Below, one piece after another: positions 61,419-64,000 of a stretch of 64,000 bases of DNA (within the stretch, counting starts at the first letter, position 1; each line of letters opens with the position of its first letter). This stretch comes from Lethocerus indicus. Taxonomy: Eukaryota; Arthropoda; Insecta; Hemiptera; Belostomatidae. The position numbers and the translations under genes are program-made. The DNA lies in contig JACDQD010000006.1 in the NCBI GenBank assembly GCA_019843655.1, forward strand, positions 14,030,246 to 14,094,245, written 5' to 3'. A model generated the notes under the pieces. That model searched no databases. It was given only the letters and a program-made list of their open reading frames with translations, and was not told where the DNA came from.

Positions 61419-64000
61419 CCGACCGCCGCCGGATTTCGGCCAAATTATCGGTTCCTGGCGAGATACTCTATTTTCTGCCGAGCTCAGCGGTCTAATTTTT
61501 TCCCCCTTTTATTCTTGTTTACGATTTGCAATACAAACAAAGGGCCCCCGGACGCGGTTGTGCACATCAATTCGCCCCGGCAAACTGTGTACAGTCGGAA
61601 TGATTCACAGCGGCATAACCCAGAAGTATTTTGACTTGTATAATACCCTGACTTCGCTCGCTCGTTCAAATACATTCCAGATAGGCTAACGTTATAATTG
61701 CAGTTTAAATATCAATCCACTATCCACGCTCGATACGCCCTTACAGAACTTTACTGTATTAACACAGGTGGCGAGAAGCCTATTCCGATTTAACGCAGGA
61801 AATAATAAAGAATAGGACAATAGAACCTAGATAATAAACCTAGAAGGTTCGCCACGGTTGATAAAATGTAGCTGTAGAATAAAAAGCACCTAGACTCCAC
61901 ATCTAGAACTGTTCAACTCCCCCACCTCCATCATAAAACACTCCAACTGGATATATCAAGTCTCGGATTTTACGATTACGCCCTAATAACTCATAATAGG
62001 CTCGAAACTAGGAGCCCGAAGCAGTAATTTATAATATACCTATTGAATATTAATTCGGTCTCCGAGCGTTATATGGTCCAATTTCCAACTTTCAGGGTTC
62101 CGACGATTGGAGTCTTTTCGCGATTTTAACGGCCGTTTTACGAGAAGCGGCACTCGGTCGTAAACGTGGCGCATAATTATCTACGTTAATTAATAGCTCT
62201 CATAAAGTGGATACGGCGGTGATTCATGTGTTCAACGTTCCCTAACGTGTTATACTACAGACTTAAGTAACATCCTATGGTTTTGGATATTTCAGGCAGA
62301 TGACGATGGCATTAATGTAAATATACTTCATTATACTAATTCAAACTGCTTCAGGAAACGATTGGGTCAAATTTTAATGAGCGCGCTGGAATTTAACAGG
62401 AACTATGAAAAGAGTCAAGGATTCAATATCTAATAGACCTCTTTGAATGTTATATTAAATTATTTAAATCAAAGAATTATTCTAATAACGTAATTCTTCT
62501 TTGTCCTATATGACGAAGAGAGCATTACACTTATGCTGTAACGCATAAAGTTACTACGAGCTAAAGTTTCTAATAAACTTTCTACGACCTAAATTTTGTG
62601 TTTAATTATTCACTCCTCCTCTAAAGCAACATTCAAACAACTGCTCAACAGTCGAGGCCTACGACTATTCATGTGGGGGAACTATCATAAAAGGGAAGTA
62701 ATAAAAAGCGCATCCCGAGTCAACTCTGTACACTTCCCGGCGAGTATAACGTCCGACTATTGCACGAGGTATAGGGCGTCGGTGTCGAAATGAAAGCTTC
62801 CATCGTAAAGCCGAAGCAATCAGAATATAACTGGCAATAAAAATAAGGAATATGAACCCGCGCGTTTCCGGTTATAAACGTGTTGGTGAACATCCTTCCC
62901 TTATCCTGCAACCGAATGAAAGGCAAAGTAACGAGTACGGTCGCCCGATAGTAAACACTACAATGGGGTTGGCCATGTACCAGAAGAAGAACATTTCTAC
63001 TGGCATAAAATTAAATAACCGACAAATGAAAACATAAGAGGAATTCTATATAAAAGTTCAAATCAATATTATAATTTCCTTTAATTAAATGCAGTAGGCT
63101 ATAATTGAAAAATGTTTCAAATGACTTCTTCAATGATCAATTTAGAAAAAATCTTTAAAATCAGAATAAATTGTTGCAAATACTTTTCTACAAAATATGT
63201 TCAATAATAAATTTAAAAAGAGAACATTCATAAATTAATATTTTTTAATTACTATAAAGTGTTAGTATAAATGCACGGAAACAACTGCCAACCTGGAATT
63301 AACATTCGCTTGTGGAAATAATACAAAAACTGTTGTATATCTTTTTGTAAATTCGGTAAAATCAGTCCTTATTATTGGGTCTATTTAATTTACTGACCCT
63401 TGATTCATCGCACTTATTCTCTCAATTATTGAAGCAATTCTAAAAAAAGAATATTATAAACTTAGAAGAAGAAGATGAGAACACAAATAAAAGTTTTGGA
63501 TTTTCATCGAGAAATTAGTTAATCGAAACATGAATATGATTAATTAAATCATTATAGGGCTGAAGTTGTCGAAACCTCGAACCCCGTCCGCTCCATGTTG
63601 CAGGGGTGTTTGTCAGTACACACATTTGTCCGCGATAAGGTGGTCACAGTAAAAATAAGCCGGAGCACGTCTGCAATTCACTGGAATCTCCGCCATCGCT
63701 CAACTCTCCGGTTGAAGACACGAAGTCTCCAACGCCGGGGGTATAGGCGTTATCTCGGGGCCGGCGGTGGGCTGAGAGGCGGCGCCAGATAGGGGGGCAA
63801 CGTTTTTACTGTGGGGCTGCCGCCGTCCCCCCCGATAAGTCCCAGCCCGGGCAGAAGCGCCGCTATCGCTACTTGTACTTGCATTTCGTTCTCCTTGGCT
63901 GGCCGGTCACGCGTCGCCCTCCCTTATGCCGGCTAATCCATGCGTCAACGCCTAATCGGATCTTGTCCGCCCCTTCTGGAGGCAGACTATTCGCACAAGG

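Larger units (their letters stand above)
57164..64000. other. Long non-coding stretch with CpG-rich patches, no gene seen
   Basis: CpG-rich or mixed patches lie at about 57620-58430, 58850-59180, 60340-60510, 61080-61690, 61730-62240, 62620-62960 and 63560-64000, in AT-rich spacer. The last is the most GC-rich part of the window and runs off its end. A run of nine G occurs near 59910. No family member and no recognisable protein. Confidence 0.45.

Overview
This 64 kb window looks like non-coding DNA from an animal nuclear genome, most likely an arthropod. That placement is weak. It rests on the AT-rich background, long dinucleotide microsatellites, abundant CpG, foldback-type mobile elements, and the lack of any operon-like or long coding structure. 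I found no protein gene, rRNA or intact tRNA that I can defend. The longest stop-free frames (about 120-140 codons) are about as long as expected by chance in 64 kb of this composition. None carries a motif I recognise, and several simply run through repeats.

The dominant feature is one family of short non-autonomous foldback (inverted-repeat) elements. I count ten recognisable copies with arms (near 2.2, 4.6, 12.1, 15.5, 17.9, 27.0, 34.0, 48.1, 49.1 and 52.1 kb). Three more are strongly decayed (19.5, 33.2 and 47.8 kb). The arms are opposed copies of one sequence. It begins with a tip like GTTTAGAATACCTGTTTTG, continues through GTAGATTTCGTGTGTTTCTG and TCTCCTCTCGCTGGTTTGG, and reaches a core with GGCGCTAATACTAAAATG. 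No transposase is present, so any mobilising enzyme must lie elsewhere.

Two copies (2.2 and 12.1 kb) carry about one and two units of a 71-bp sequence between or beside the arms. The same unit forms two tandem arrays, eight units on the plus strand at 41.75-42.33 kb and seven on the minus strand at 56.71-57.16 kb. The second array is joined to the element's tip. Both arrays alternate between two monomer variants, strictly in the second and partly in the first. The simplest reading is that the element family seeded minisatellites in this region. This is the most interesting signal in the window.

The remainder alternates between AT-rich spacer and short CpG-rich, G-tract-rich patches of about 200-700 bp (for example 7.5-8.8, 10.4-10.8, 28.7-29.7, 36.5-37.6, 57.7-58.4 and 63.6-64.0 kb). 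It also holds six long or notable microsatellites, a 20-bp perfect palindrome made of two CCATAAA sites, a few perfect hairpins and one or two tRNA-like fragments. A gene desert or a large intron rich in regulatory elements would look like this, but only comparison with related genomes could establish it.
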